64,000 nt of DNA, from assembly GCF_005889735.1 (NCBI RefSeq), contig NZ_VCKY01000009.1, positions 1 to 64,000 of the forward strand, written 5' to 3'. Within the stretch, counting starts at the first letter, position 1, and each line of letters starts with the position of its first letter. Below are positions 19,020 to 28,147 of the stretch, in pieces. The translations under genes were made by a program, and so were the position numbers. A model generated the notes under the pieces. It was not told the DNA's origin, made no database searches, and saw only the letters and a list, made by a program, of their open reading frames with translations. Source of the stretch: Nonomuraea turkmeniaca (lineage in GTDB: Bacteria > Actinomycetota > Actinomycetes > Streptosporangiales > Streptosporangiaceae).

Positions 19020-20240
19020 TCAGCTCGCCCCGAGGTTCTTGTTCAACTCTTCCCGGTATCTCACGAACTCGCTCTCTTTGTTGGTGAATTTGGTGATTCT
19101 ATGCGCCGGATCCGTCGTCACAAACCAGTGCCAATCACCCTTGGCCGGGTGCAGGGCGGCCATCAGCGCCTTCTCCCCGGGATTGGCGATGGGCCCTGGC
19201 GGCAGTCCTTTGTGGCGATAGGTGTTGTAGGGGGAATCCACCTTGGTATCGCGCTCCGTTACTCTCAGTGTTCGCCGGTTCTGCGCGTACAGAACGGTGC
19301 TGTCGATCTCAAGCGGCGTTCCCTTCGCGAGGCGGTTGTAGATGACTCGGGAGATCTTGGGATAGTCCTCGTCGGTCCCGCCCTCCGCCTGGATCATGCT
19401 GGCCACCGTGACCGCTTCCAGCGGCGTCAGCTGGACGCGTGCCGCCTGTTCAGCCAGCCGCACCTTCCTGGCCGCGACGCCGAAGCGCTCCACCATCGCG
19501 GCGAGCACGTCCACGGCCGTGTCCCCCGGCTCGATCTCGTACGTCGCGGGGAACAGGAACCCTTCGAGCCCGGAGGCGTACTCGGGCAACCCGACCAGGG
19601 CCTTGTCGACGTTCTGCAGGTCCTTGAGCGGCAGCCCGGCGTGGCGGGCGACGCGGTACAGCACCTCGCTCGTCCGCAGACCCTCAGGTATGGTGACCCG
19701 CCGAACGACCCGGGACGCGGGGCTGAGCAGCAGGTCGAGGGCGGCGCCCGCGGCCATGCCCTTGCGCAGGCGGTAGTGCCCGGGATGCAGCCGGTCGGCC
19801 ACGGCGCGCTCCTCCGTGGCGTTGACGAACGACTGCGTGCTCGCCACCACCCCGGCCTCTTCCAGGGCCGATCCGATGGCCTCCGCGCTGGAGCCGGGCG
19901 AGATGCGCACGGTCACCGCGCCGCTGCCGGTCCCTTCGAAGTCGTCCGGGCTGACGTACGGCTTGAGCACCGCGAACACCCCCACCCCGAGCGCCACCAG
20001 GCCCGCGATCAGGCCGGCGGAGATCAGCCCGGCCTTGCGCATGGCCTGCTTGCGGGGGGCGGGCAGCGGGATGACGTCCGCCGGGCCGTCGTCCTCGAGC
20101 GGCTCGGCCCGCTCGCCGCCCTGCGGGCCGGCCTCCTCGGAAGGGGCGTCGCCGGCCCGGAACGGAATCACGTCTCCGACGTCGCCGTCCTGGTCGTCCT
20201 GGACAGGCTCGTTCGGGGCGCCGCTGTCGGTGCCGCTCAC
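19020..20240 (-). CDS. Endolytic murein transglycosylase MltG (paralogue 2)
   Basis: This 406-residue protein has the same layout as its neighbour: an acidic cytosolic tail of about 70 residues, a transmembrane helix (AGLISAGLIAGLVALGVGVFAVL), and the YceG domain with VASMIQAEGG, SPYNTYRHKGLPPGPIANPG and ALHPAKGDWHWF. The two are clearly homologous but diverged along their length, with tails of opposite charge. The GTG at 20240 is chosen: GGGG is 7 nt upstream and the codon overlaps the stop of the small ORF before it (GTGA). It is in the alaS-ruvX operon. Confidence 0.9.
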   Translation of the reverse strand: MSGTDSGAPNEPVQDDQDGDVGDVIPFRAGDAPSEEAGPQGGERAEPLEDDGPADVIPLPAPRKQAMRKAGLISAGLIAGLVALGVGVFAVLKPYVSPDDFEGTGSGAVTVRISPGSSAEAIGSALEEAGVVASTQSFVNATEERAVADRLHPGHYRLRKGMAAGAALDLLLSPASRVVRRVTIPEGLRTSEVLYRVARHAGLPLKDLQNVDKALVGLPEYASGLEGFLFPATYEIEPGDTAVDVLAAMVERFGVAARKVRLAEQAARVQLTPLEAVTVASMIQAEGGTDEDYPKISRVIYNRLAKGTPLEIDSTVLYAQNRRTLRVTERDTKVDSPYNTYRHKGLPPGPIANPGEKALMAALHPAKGDWHWFVTTDPAHRITKFTNKESEFVRYREELNKNLGAS

Positions 20241-20437
20241 GCGATCACCCCGCCAAGCGTCCACCGACTCCCAGAGCGCACCGTCACACGCACACCGCCG
20301 GCGACCCGACCTGCCACGGACACCGCACTCGCGCGGGTTGCGGACCGGCCTGCTGCCGGCACCACGCTCGCACGAGCGGCCGACCGGCCCCCTGCCGTCG
20401 CCGCCGCGTTTCCTTGCCCCGTGAATCGCCCGCTCAT
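20237..20437 (-). CDS. 66-residue Ala/Arg-rich repeat protein, coupled to ruvX and mltG
   Basis: The ATG (20437-20435) overlaps the ruvX stop as ATGA, and the stop (20239-20237) overlaps the mltG paralogue 2 start as GTGA, so the frame exactly bridges two genes. The product has about two and a half copies of a 12-13 residue unit ([33 protein letters not shown]). I know no family. G+C at third positions is about 74 percent, lower than in neighbouring genes, so it may be a young or weakly selected ORF, or a translational bridge rather than a functional protein. Confidence 0.45.
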   Translation of the reverse strand: MSGRFTGQGNAAATAGGRSAARASVVPAAGRSATRASAVSVAGRVAGGVRVTVRSGSRWTLGGVIA

Positions 20438-20913
20438 CGGGCAGGTCCGTCGTCCGCCGGGGGCGGTGCGACGGGCCTGCCTGGTGGTCTTTCCGTGGCG
20501 CGCTCGGAGTCGAGCGCGTCCTGCAGCAGCACGACCGCCGCCGCCTGGTCGACGACGCCCCGCTGCTTCTTGGCCTTCACGCCACTGGCCCGCAGCCCCT
20601 GCTGGGCGGCGACCGTGGTCAGCCGCTCGTCGAACAGGCGTACGGGCGTCGGCGCGAGCCGCGCGGCGAGGTCGGCGGCGAACTGGCGGGCCAGCGTGGC
20701 CGCCTGCCCCTCACGCCCCGACATCGAGGTGGGCAATCCCACCACGACCTCGATCGCCTCGTGCTCGGCCACGATCGTGGCGATGCGGTCGAGGTCGCCC
20801 TTGCCCCGCTTGACAGTCTCGACCGGCGTGGCCAGCAGCCCCGAAGGGTCGCTGCGGGCCACGCCGACGCGTACGGAGCCGACGTCCACGCCGATCCGTG
20901 AACCGAACCTCAT
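20434..20913 (-). CDS. ruvX: Holliday junction resolvase-like protein RuvX (YqgF)
   Basis: This 159-residue RNase H-fold nuclease begins [22 protein letters not shown], with the first catalytic Asp in [19 protein letters not shown] carries the middle block and [13 protein letters not shown] the second acidic residue, while [15 protein letters not shown] holds the final Asp. YqgF proteins act in 16S rRNA 5' end processing and possibly in recombination. The ATG is 1 nt after the alaS stop (TGA-C-ATG). The C-terminal tail is Pro-rich and longer than usual. Confidence 0.93.
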   Translation of the reverse strand: MRFGSRIGVDVGSVRVGVARSDPSGLLATPVETVKRGKGDLDRIATIVAEHEAIEVVVGLPTSMSGREGQAATLARQFAADLAARLAPTPVRLFDERLTTVAAQQGLRASGVKAKKQRGVVDQAAAVVLLQDALDSERATERPPGRPVAPPPADDGPAR

Positions 20914-20914
20914 G

Positions 20915-23587
20915 TCAGCCGAGCTGCCCCGCGATGGCCTCTTCAACCAGGCGCAGCGCGTCGCCGATCGCCTCCGGTCGTGTGCCGCCGCCTTGCGCGA
21001 CATCGTCCTTGCCGCCACCGCCACCCCCAAGCGCCTTGGCGGCGACGCCGACCAGCTGTCCGGCCTTGAGCCCCCGCTCGCGCCCCGCCTCATTGACCGC
21101 GGCAACCACCACCGGCCGGTCGGAGGGGACACCGGCGATCACGATGACCGCCGGTCGGTCGGCCGGGAACCTGCCACGCACATCAAGCGCGAGCTTACGC
21201 AGGTCATCGGCCCCGGTGCCATCAGGCGCGCGGTGTGTCACGACGGAGACTCCCCGCAGGTCACCCGCCTGGGCGGCCAGGTCGCCCGCCACCTGGAGCA
21301 CCTGCGCGGAGCGGAGCCTCTCCAGCTCCTTCTCGGCCGTGCGCAGCCGGGTGACGATGCCGTCGATGCGCTCGGGCAGCTCCTCGCGGCGCGCCTTGAG
21401 CTGCTCGGTGAGCTGACTGACCAGCACGCTCTCGCGCGCCAGGAAGCGGAAGGCGTCGATGCCGACGAGCGCCTCGACGCGGCGCACGCCTGCGCCGACC
21501 GACTGCTCGCCCAGCACCTTGACCAGGCCGAGCTGGCCGGAGCTGTGCACGTGGGTGCCGCCGCACAGCTCGCGCGAGTAGTCGCCGATCTCGACCACGC
21601 GGACCTCGTCGCCGTACTTCTCGCCGAACATCGCCAGCGCGCCCATCGCCCTGGCCTCCGCCTGCGAGGTGTAGAAGGCGTTGACCTTGAGGTCGTTGAT
21701 GAGGACCGCGTTGACCTCGTCCTCGACGTCACGCAGCACGCTGACCGGGACCGCGCCCGACGCGGTGAAGTCGAAGCGGAAGCGGCCGGGCGAGTTTTCC
21801 GAGCCCGCCTGCGCCGCGGTCTCGCCGAGCGCGTTCTTGAAACCGCGGTGGACGAGGTGCGTCGCGCTGTGGCTGCGCGAGATCGCGCGGCGGCGCTCGA
21901 TGTCGATCTCCGCCTGCGCGTCGTCCCCGACCTTCAGCTCGCCGCTGCGGACCTTGCCGCGGTGCACGACGAGCCCGGGCAGCGGGGTCTGGACGTCGAC
22001 GATCTCGACCTCCGCGCCGCTGGTGCGGATCACGCCCTGGTCGGCGAGCTGGCCGCCGCCCTCCGCGTAGAACGGGGTGCGCCCGAGCACGACCTCCACG
22101 GTCGTGCCCGCGCCCGCCGCGGGGACGGTCACGCCGTCCGCCAGGATGCCCACGACGCTGGTGTCGGCCTCGGTCTGGTCGTAGCCGAGGAACTCGACCT
22201 TGCCCGCCGCCTCGAGCAGCTGCCCGAAGACGGAGATGTCGGCGTTGCCGGTCTTCTTCGCCGCCGCGTCGGCCTTGGCCCGCTGCCGCTGCTCCTTCAT
22301 GAGCCGGCGGAAGCCCTCCTCGTCGACCTTGAGCCCCTGCTCGGACGCCATCTCCAGCGTCAGGTCGATCGGGAAGCCGTAGGTGTCGTGCAGCTGGAAC
22401 GCCTGGGCGCCGGAGAGCGTGGAGCCGGACTTGCGCTTGGTCTCCTCCACCGCCACGTCGAAGATCGCGGTGCCGGTGCGGAGCGTGCCGAGGAAGGACG
22501 CCTCCTCGGCGTCGATGACCCCGTGGATCTGCGGCGCGTCGGCCTTGAGCTCGGGGTATTGCTCGCCCATCACGTTGATCGCGACGTCGGTGAGCTCGTG
22601 CATGTAGCGCTCGTCGCCGGAGCCGAGCAGGCGCAGGTTGCGCACCGAACGGCGCAGGATGCGGCGCAGCACGTAGCCGCGGCCCTCGTTGCCGGGCATG
22701 ACGCCGTCGGCCACCAGCATGGTGCCGGTGCGGACGTGGTCGGCGATGACACGCAGGCTGACGTCGGAGCGGTGGTCGCGGCCGTAGCGGGTCTTGGTGA
22801 GCTCGGCCGCCTTGTCGAGGATCTTGTAGGTGGTGTCGATCTCGTAGATGTTGTCGACGCCCTGCAGGATCGCCGCCATGCGCTCCAGGCCCATGCCGGT
22901 GTCGATGTTCTTGCTCGGCAGCTCGCCCGCCACGTCGAAGTCGATCTTGGTGCGGACCTGGCTGAGCTGGTATTGCATGAAGACGAGGTTCCACACCTCG
23001 AGGTAGCGGTCCTCGTCCGCGACGGGGCCGCCCTCCCTGCCGTATTCGGCGCCGCGGTCGTAGTAGATCTCCGAGCAGGGACCGCCGGGACCTGGCACGC
23101 CCATGTGCCAGTAGTTGTCCTCCAGGTCGCGGCGCTGGATGCGGTGCTCGGGCAGCCCGACCTTGTTGCGCCAGATGTCGTAGGCCTCGTCGTCCTCGAG
23201 ATAGACCGTCGCCCACAGCTTGTCCTCGGGGAAGCCGAAGCCCCCGTCCGACTCGGACCTGGTGAGCAGCTCCCACGCGAACGGGATCACTTCGGCCTTG
23301 AAGTAGTCGCCGATGGAGAAGTTGCCCAGCATCTGGAAGAACGTCGCGTGCCGGGTGGTCTTGCCGACCTCGTCGATGTCGGGGGTGCGCACGCACTTCT
23401 GCGCGGTGGCCAGCCGTGACGCCGGAGGCTTGCGCTGCCCCAGGAAGTACGGCTTGAACGGCACCATACCCGCATTGACCAGGAGTAGCGTGGGGTCCTC
23501 AGCGATCAGGCTGGCCGAGGGCACTATCTTGTGCCCACGCTCCTCGAAGAAGCGCAGGAAGCGGCGGGCGATCTCTGCCGACTCCAT
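20915..23587 (-). CDS. alaS: Alanine-tRNA ligase
   Basis: This 890-residue enzyme attaches alanine to tRNA-Ala. The class II core is at the N-terminus ([34 protein letters not shown]). The editing domain has the zinc motif HSATHLVH and the distal CGGTHV. The C-terminal domain is a glycine-rich DHHA1 type ([11 protein letters not shown]). The ATG at 23587 is preferred over one 9 bp upstream, because AAAGGA touches the upstream ATG but is well spaced for this one. It leads the alaS-ruvX-small ORF-mltG run. Confidence 0.97.
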   Translation of the reverse strand: MESAEIARRFLRFFEERGHKIVPSASLIAEDPTLLLVNAGMVPFKPYFLGQRKPPASRLATAQKCVRTPDIDEVGKTTRHATFFQMLGNFSIGDYFKAEVIPFAWELLTRSESDGGFGFPEDKLWATVYLEDDEAYDIWRNKVGLPEHRIQRRDLEDNYWHMGVPGPGGPCSEIYYDRGAEYGREGGPVADEDRYLEVWNLVFMQYQLSQVRTKIDFDVAGELPSKNIDTGMGLERMAAILQGVDNIYEIDTTYKILDKAAELTKTRYGRDHRSDVSLRVIADHVRTGTMLVADGVMPGNEGRGYVLRRILRRSVRNLRLLGSGDERYMHELTDVAINVMGEQYPELKADAPQIHGVIDAEEASFLGTLRTGTAIFDVAVEETKRKSGSTLSGAQAFQLHDTYGFPIDLTLEMASEQGLKVDEEGFRRLMKEQRQRAKADAAAKKTGNADISVFGQLLEAAGKVEFLGYDQTEADTSVVGILADGVTVPAAGAGTTVEVVLGRTPFYAEGGGQLADQGVIRTSGAEVEIVDVQTPLPGLVVHRGKVRSGELKVGDDAQAEIDIERRRAISRSHSATHLVHRGFKNALGETAAQAGSENSPGRFRFDFTASGAVPVSVLRDVEDEVNAVLINDLKVNAFYTSQAEARAMGALAMFGEKYGDEVRVVEIGDYSRELCGGTHVHSSGQLGLVKVLGEQSVGAGVRRVEALVGIDAFRFLARESVLVSQLTEQLKARREELPERIDGIVTRLRTAEKELERLRSAQVLQVAGDLAAQAGDLRGVSVVTHRAPDGTGADDLRKLALDVRGRFPADRPAVIVIAGVPSDRPVVVAAVNEAGRERGLKAGQLVGVAAKALGGGGGGKDDVAQGGGTRPEAIGDALRLVEEAIAGQLG

Positions 23588-23609
23588 GGTGGCCATCCTT
23601 TGCGTTTAG

Positions 23610-23840
23610 TCAGTTGTTGTCTTCAGCGTTGCCGAGCCCGAAGCGTGCCCGCAACTCGGTTTCGCGCTCTGCGGCCTCGCCGAGCGCGTCAGAGGTAAAG
23701 TCTCTCACCTGCCGGAGCATGCCCGCGGCACCGTCGGCGGTCCTGTGGATGACGTGGTTGGGGTGCAGCGCCTGCAGCCTGCGCATCACCCAGATGGCGA
23801 GGAACGCTCCGAGCGAGAGGTAGAACAGCCTTCTGATCAT
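23610..23840 (-). CDS. DUF6167-type small membrane protein
   Basis: This 76-residue protein has one N-terminal membrane helix (FYLSLGAFLAIWVMRRL) and a short amphipathic tail. It sits between DUF948 and alaS, a conserved place for DUF6167 proteins in actinobacteria. The function is unknown. The ATG overlaps the DUF948 stop codon (ATGA), so the two are translationally coupled. Confidence 0.8.
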   Translation of the reverse strand: MIRRLFYLSLGAFLAIWVMRRLQALHPNHVIHRTADGAAGMLRQVRDFTSDALGEAAERETELRARFGLGNAEDNN

Positions 23841-24226
23841 CGTGTCCGCCTCGGCTGCCTGGACCTTGGCCTGGCCGGCCGGCGGGCCTCGATGGCCCGG
23901 CGCACGCCGTGCGTCAGCGACGACACCTTGATCAGCGGCCCCGTGAAGACGGTCTGCGTCACCGCGCTGAGCTTGGCCGCGTGCCCGCTGACCTGCTTCA
24001 CGTCCTTGGCGATGGCCTCGACGGCGATCAGCTGCCTGTTGGTCTCGTTGACCGTGACGCTCAAGTCGTCGAGCAGCGGCGTGAGGCGGTTGTTGAGGTC
24101 GGAGACCGCCTTGGTGGTCTCCGTGAGGAGCTTGGCGAGCTTGACGAGCACCATGGCGAGAACGCAGACCAGGACAATCCAGCCCGTGGCCGCGATCAGC
24201 CCGGCGACCTCTCCCGCGGTAAGCAT
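23837..24226 (-). CDS. DUF948 family membrane-anchored protein
   Basis: This 129-residue protein has an N-terminal transmembrane helix (about 8-30, GLIAATGWIVLVCVLAMVLVKLA) and then a coiled-coil-like cytosolic region (KAVSDLNNRLTPLLDDLSVTVNETNRQL) characteristic of DUF948. The basic C-terminus ends in RPRSRQPRRTR. Role unknown. It overlaps the DUF6167 gene by 4 bp. In many actinobacteria rpsD lies upstream of this pair; here it does not. Confidence 0.85.
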   Translation of the reverse strand: MLTAGEVAGLIAATGWIVLVCVLAMVLVKLAKLLTETTKAVSDLNNRLTPLLDDLSVTVNETNRQLIAVEAIAKDVKQVSGHAAKLSAVTQTVFTGPLIKVSSLTHGVRRAIEARRPARPRSRQPRRTR

Positions 24227-24311
24227 CCGCTCATCTCCCTCGTACGCTGGGCCGGAACGGCACGACCCTATCGCGTCCGGGCGACAACATCGGTGAGGAC
24301 GACGAGTCGGG

Positions 24312-25175
24312 TCAGGCCGCCACGCCCGCCCCCGGCGCGTGCGCGACCGCCCGCATGAGGCGGCGGGCCGCCCTGATCTCGGGTGCGACCAGCCGCTCCG
24401 GCAGGGCGGCGGCCGCAGCGCGCAACGCCTTGAGCGCCGTGCCGGCCGCGTACTCGGCGGCTCCGCCCGCGTGACACCCGTACATCTCCTTGGCCCACGC
24501 CGGCAGCGTGGCGAAGGCGAGCGCGCCGGCGGCGGGCAGCGAGCCGAGCGCGAGCGGCGGCGCGAGGAGCGCCAGCCGCCATGACATCTGCAGGCCGGCG
24601 CTCCGGCGCAGCGCGTCGCGTGCCTCGTCGGTGGCCGCCAGGTACGGGCGCATGCCGTCGAGGTGGTCGCGCAGCTCCGTCACGTCGCCCGGCACGTCGC
24701 GCAGCCCGACGAGGCTCGCGCTGCGCCGCTGCTCGGCCACGTAGGCATCGGCGTCCGCGGCGGTGAGCGGCACGCCGGCGCGCAGGGCCACCTCCAGGTG
24801 CGAGGAGGTCTCCACGCAGTGGACCCACCGCAGGTTCTCCTCGTCGTCCACCCGGAACAGGGTGCCGGTGTCGGTGTCGAGGCCGATGAGGCGGGCGTGC
24901 ACGCGCCGCACCCGCTCGGCCGCCTGCTCGGCCTGCTCGCGGGTGCCGAACGTGCGCACCGCGATGAAGGCGAGCTGCCGCCGCAGCCGCGCGCGGGCCA
25001 CTTCGGGGTCGTCGAGCAGGCAGTTCTGGGCGATGCCGCGGATGGTGCGGGGGTGCAGGGCCTGTAACTGGAAGGCGCGCAGCACGGCGGGCCAGCCGAG
25101 CGGCTCGGTGTGGATGCGCCAGGTGATCGACTGAGGGCCGAACAGGCCGCCGCCGGGGGTAACGATCGCCTTCAC
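24312..25175 (-). CDS. Oxygenase MpaB family / DUF2236 protein
   Basis: This 287-residue protein matches the DUF2236 (MpaB_Lcp) family: WRIHTEPLGWPAVLRAFQLQALHP near the N-terminus, FGTREQAEQAAERVRRVHARL, and the central LRWVHCVETSSHLEVAL. The family includes latex-clearing heme oxygenases and fungal MpaB; the conserved His residues here are H40, H91 and the WVHC histidine. Substrate and heme binding are not shown by the sequence. It starts with GTG at 25175. It lies alone between DUF948 and rarA. Confidence 0.82.
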   Translation of the reverse strand: MKAIVTPGGGLFGPQSITWRIHTEPLGWPAVLRAFQLQALHPRTIRGIAQNCLLDDPEVARARLRRQLAFIAVRTFGTREQAEQAAERVRRVHARLIGLDTDTGTLFRVDDEENLRWVHCVETSSHLEVALRAGVPLTAADADAYVAEQRRSASLVGLRDVPGDVTELRDHLDGMRPYLAATDEARDALRRSAGLQMSWRLALLAPPLALGSLPAAGALAFATLPAWAKEMYGCHAGGAAEYAAGTALKALRAAAAALPERLVAPEIRAARRLMRAVAHAPGAGVAA

Positions 25176-25219
25176 ACGGGTGTGATTCCCCGTGAACAGC
25201 CGTTTAGTACGGCTTTCAC

Positions 25220-26530
25220 CTAGGCGTCGGGTCTCCCGCGGAGGAAGTCACGGATCTTGGACCAGCGGTCGGCCACCGGGCCCTCGGCGCCGTGCCTGGT
25301 CGGCTCGTAGTAGCGGCGGTCGCGGACCTGCTCGGGCGCGTAGTCCTGGCGAACGAGCCCGTGGTCGAAGTCGTGCGGGTATTTGTAGCCCTCCCCGTGG
25401 CCGAGCTTGGCGGCCCCCGGGTAGTGGGCGTCGCGCAGGTGGCCGGGCACCTGGCCGATCAGGCCGCGGCGCACGTCGCCGATCGCGGCCCCGATGGCCT
25501 TGACGACCGCGTTGGACTTGGGGGCCAGGGCGCAGTGGATGACGGCGTGCGCCAGGTTGATCTGCCCCTCCGGCAGGCCGATGAGCTGCACGGCCTGAGC
25601 GGCGGCCACGGCGGTCTGCAGGCAGGTGGGATCGGCCATGCCGACGTCCTCGGAGGCGAAGATGACGATGCGGCGGGCGATGAAGCGCGGGTCCTCGCCC
25701 GCCTCGATCATGCGGGCGAGGTAGTGGAGGGCGGCGTCGGCGTCGGATCCGCGCATCGACTTGATGAACGCGCTGATCACGTCGTAGTGCTGGTCGCCCT
25801 GCCGGTCGTAGCGCACCGCGGCCTTGTCGACGGCCTTCTCGACGACCTCGACCGTGATGTCCTCGGCCAGCAGCGCCGCCGCCTCCAGGTACGTCAGCGA
25901 CCGGCGCGCGTCCCCGCCCGCGAGGCGTACGAGATGCTCCAGGGCCTCGGGCGCGAGCGTGACGCGGCCGTCCAGGCCGCGCGGGTCGGCCACGGCCCGC
26001 TCCAGCACCACGCGGATGTCGTCCTCGGACAGGGACTCGAGCGTCAGCAGCAGGGAGCGCGACAGCAGCGGCGAGATGACCGAGAAGAACGGGTTTTCGG
26101 TGGTCGCCCCGATGAACGTGACCCAGCGGTTCTCCACGGCGGGCAGCAGGGCGTCCTGCTGTGCCTTGTTGAACCGGTGCACCTCGTCCACGAACAGCAC
26201 GGTCTGCCGCCCGGTCATGCCCAGCTCGCGCCGGGCGTTGTCGATGGCGGCCCGCACGTCCTTGACGCCGGCGGACACGGCCGAGACCTCGACGAAACGG
26301 CGCTTGGTGACGTTGGAGACGACGTACGCGAGCGTGGTCTTGCCGGTGCCGGGCGGCCCCCAGAGGAACAGCGACATGGGAGCCTCGCTCTCGACCAGGC
26401 GCCGCAGCGGCGTGCCCGAGCCGAGCAGGTGCCGCTGGCCGATCACCTCGTCGAGCGAGCGCGGGCGCATGCGCACCGCGAGGGGCTGCGGGGTGGCCTC
26501 CTCAGCCGCCGAATCGAACAGGCTCTCCAC
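25220..26530 (-). CDS. rarA: Replication-associated recombination protein A (MgsA/RarA AAA+ ATPase)
   Basis: This 436-residue AAA+ protein acts at stalled replication forks with SSB. Walker A is GPPGTGKT (58-65) and Walker B is FVDEVHRF, followed by the sensor region [11 protein letters not shown]. The C-terminal tetramerisation domain has the typical [13 protein letters not shown] block ([19 protein letters not shown]) and the end [20 protein letters not shown]. It starts with GTG. Length is normal for the family. Confidence 0.95.
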   Translation of the reverse strand: MESLFDSAAEEATPQPLAVRMRPRSLDEVIGQRHLLGSGTPLRRLVESEAPMSLFLWGPPGTGKTTLAYVVSNVTKRRFVEVSAVSAGVKDVRAAIDNARRELGMTGRQTVLFVDEVHRFNKAQQDALLPAVENRWVTFIGATTENPFFSVISPLLSRSLLLTLESLSEDDIRVVLERAVADPRGLDGRVTLAPEALEHLVRLAGGDARRSLTYLEAAALLAEDITVEVVEKAVDKAAVRYDRQGDQHYDVISAFIKSMRGSDADAALHYLARMIEAGEDPRFIARRIVIFASEDVGMADPTCLQTAVAAAQAVQLIGLPEGQINLAHAVIHCALAPKSNAVVKAIGAAIGDVRRGLIGQVPGHLRDAHYPGAAKLGHGEGYKYPHDFDHGLVRQDYAPEQVRDRRYYEPTRHGAEGPVADRWSKIRDFLRGRPDA

Positions 26531-26539
26531 AACGCGAGA

Positions 26540-27022
26540 TTACACTCCCCACACGGCTCTCGCTCCGGAGTCGCCGGCCTGGAAGACGTAGTAGCCGGCC
26601 ACCGCGGCCAGCGCCAGCGTCAGGCCCGACAGGGCCAGCGTCACGGCGCGGCCGAACCGGTCGCGACCGACGGACTCGCGCGAGGGGCGGGTGGCGAACA
26701 CCAGCAGCAGGGCGACGGCGGTCAGCCCGAGCACCGACAGCAGCAGCGGGTTGGCGAAGCTCTGGTGGGTGGTGATGCGCGCGCCCAGCTCGCCCTCGGC
26801 GGTGGCGAAGCGGGCCGCCTTGAGGCTCTCCCCGCTCTCCTTGGCCGTGTACACGGCCGCGGGCGCCGCCAGGGCGAGCAGGACGACGGCCCAGGCCAGG
26901 TACGGCCGCCAGCGCGGGAGCAGCGCGTAGCCGGCCGCCACGGCGACGAACAGCGGGGTCAGTACGACGGCGAAGTGAATGATCAGCGGGTGGGCCGGGA
27001 GGCCCAGGATCTGGTCGAACAT
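26540..27022 (-). CDS. DUF2231 four-helix membrane protein
   Basis: This 160-residue protein begins MFDQILGLPAHPLIIHFAVVLTPLFVAVAAGY; the GLPAHPL-IHF motif with two histidines on the first membrane helix defines DUF2231. Three more helices follow (about 40-58, 88-108 and 122-144). Some members bind heme or act near redox enzymes, but the role is not known here. The ATG has AAGGAG with a 6-nt spacer. It ends 9 bp before the rarA start and probably shares a transcript with it. Confidence 0.85.
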   Translation of the reverse strand: MFDQILGLPAHPLIIHFAVVLTPLFVAVAAGYALLPRWRPYLAWAVVLLALAAPAAVYTAKESGESLKAARFATAEGELGARITTHQSFANPLLLSVLGLTAVALLLVFATRPSRESVGRDRFGRAVTLALSGLTLALAAVAGYYVFQAGDSGARAVWGV

Positions 27023-27191
27023 GGGGGGCTCCTTAGTGCTCATTTCAACTACGAATGTGAGCACCATAAGGTTCGCGACCTCACAAGTCGCACATCACGG
27101 CTTTCGCCACTTACGTCCGGCACATATCGGAGGCCGGTAGCATGCGCGGAGTTGTTTGGTCATGTGACGGCAAAGATGAAGGAGACAAGCG

Positions 27192-28097
27192 GTGAGCGGC
27201 GACGACGACCGCAAGAGCGAGCTGGCGCGGGAGCACAAGGAGCGGCAGGCGCAGCGCGCGGCTACCGAGCAGTCCTCCAATGCGAGGCGGAACACCTTCA
27301 TCGGCGCGGGCGTGGCCGTCGTAGTGGTCGCGGGCGGCATCTTCGCCGCGACCACTCTGGTCAGCAAGGACGGCGGCGAGACGGCCTCGGCGGCGAGCAC
27401 GCCCTCGGCGTCCGCCTCCACCGCGCCCTCCTCCCCCGCGCCGACGGAGCTCCCGAGCACCACGCCGCCGAAGAAGGCGGGCTCGGTGTCATGCACGTAC
27501 AAGCGCGACGAATCGGTGCCGCACAAGTTCGTGGGGCTGCCGGGCAAGAAGCCCAACCTGAAGCTCAGCACGATGACGATCAGCACCAACCACGGTGACA
27601 TCGTCATCGACGTGGACCCGAACGCCACCCCGTGCTCGGTGAACTCGATGGCGTTCCTGGCCAAGAAGCACTTCTACGACAACACCAAGTGCCACCGGCT
27701 CGCGACGCCCGAGACGACCGGCCTGTTCCTGCTGCAGTGCGGCGACCCGCAGGCCAAGGCGGACGGCAAGAATCCCACGGACGGCCAGGGCAACGCGGGG
27801 TATGTGTTCACCGACGAGGCCGTGGGAGTGGTGCCGTACACCAGGGGCGTGGTCTTCCTGACCCAGCCTCAGGACGCGGCCGGGCAGAACAGCAGCCAGT
27901 TCGCGATCTCGCTGTCGGACGACAACTCGCAGATCGAGCCGCAGTACTCGGTGCTGGGCATGGTGAAGTCCGGCCTGGACGTCATCGAGAAGGTCGCCAA
28001 GAACGGCGTCATCGTCAACGACCAGGACATCACCGGCGACGGCGGCTCCACCGCCCCGAAGACGCCGATCGTCATCAAGAGCGTCACGGTCAAGTAA
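27192..28097 (+). CDS. Membrane-anchored cyclophilin-type peptidylprolyl isomerase (copy 1)
   Basis: This 301-residue protein should catalyse cis-trans isomerisation of proline peptide bonds outside the membrane. A charged cytosolic tail (1-33) is followed by one transmembrane helix (about 35-57), a Ser/Thr/Pro-rich linker (about 60-97) and a cyclophilin domain (about 120-301) with STNHGDIVIDVD, KCHRLA, LLQCGDPQAKADG and SSQFAISLSDD. Some canonical active-site residues are replaced, as in other actinobacterial membrane cyclophilins. The GTG has AAGGAG with a 7-nt spacer. A second copy lies at 32033. Confidence 0.92.
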   Translation: MSGDDDRKSELAREHKERQAQRAATEQSSNARRNTFIGAGVAVVVVAGGIFAATTLVSKDGGETASAASTPSASASTAPSSPAPTELPSTTPPKKAGSVSCTYKRDESVPHKFVGLPGKKPNLKLSTMTISTNHGDIVIDVDPNATPCSVNSMAFLAKKHFYDNTKCHRLATPETTGLFLLQCGDPQAKADGKNPTDGQGNAGYVFTDEAVGVVPYTRGVVFLTQPQDAAGQNSSQFAISLSDDNSQIEPQYSVLGMVKSGLDVIEKVAKNGVIVNDQDITGDGGSTAPKTPIVIKSVTVK

Positions 28098-28102
28098 CGG
28101 AT

Positions 28103-28145
28103 GGAAGAACGGCAGGTCCCGCCGCGCGGGACCTGCCGTTCTTCC
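28103..28145. terminator. 20-bp perfect bidirectional terminator
   Basis: 28103-28122 pairs perfectly with 28126-28145 around a 3-nt loop. It fills the gap between the convergent cyclophilin and aspS genes and can serve both. Confidence 0.9.
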
Positions 28146-28147
28146 GT

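Noticed and set aside
20414..23419. Very long open frame on the plus strand opposite alaS (about 1000 codons), and similar ones opposite pheT (8827-11562), rel (35447-38827) and xylanase
   Set aside because: They arise from the codon bias of the real genes on the other strand; the translations are low-complexity Arg/Asp/Gly/Val/His-rich strings with no family motifs, and the opposite strand encodes complete known proteins.
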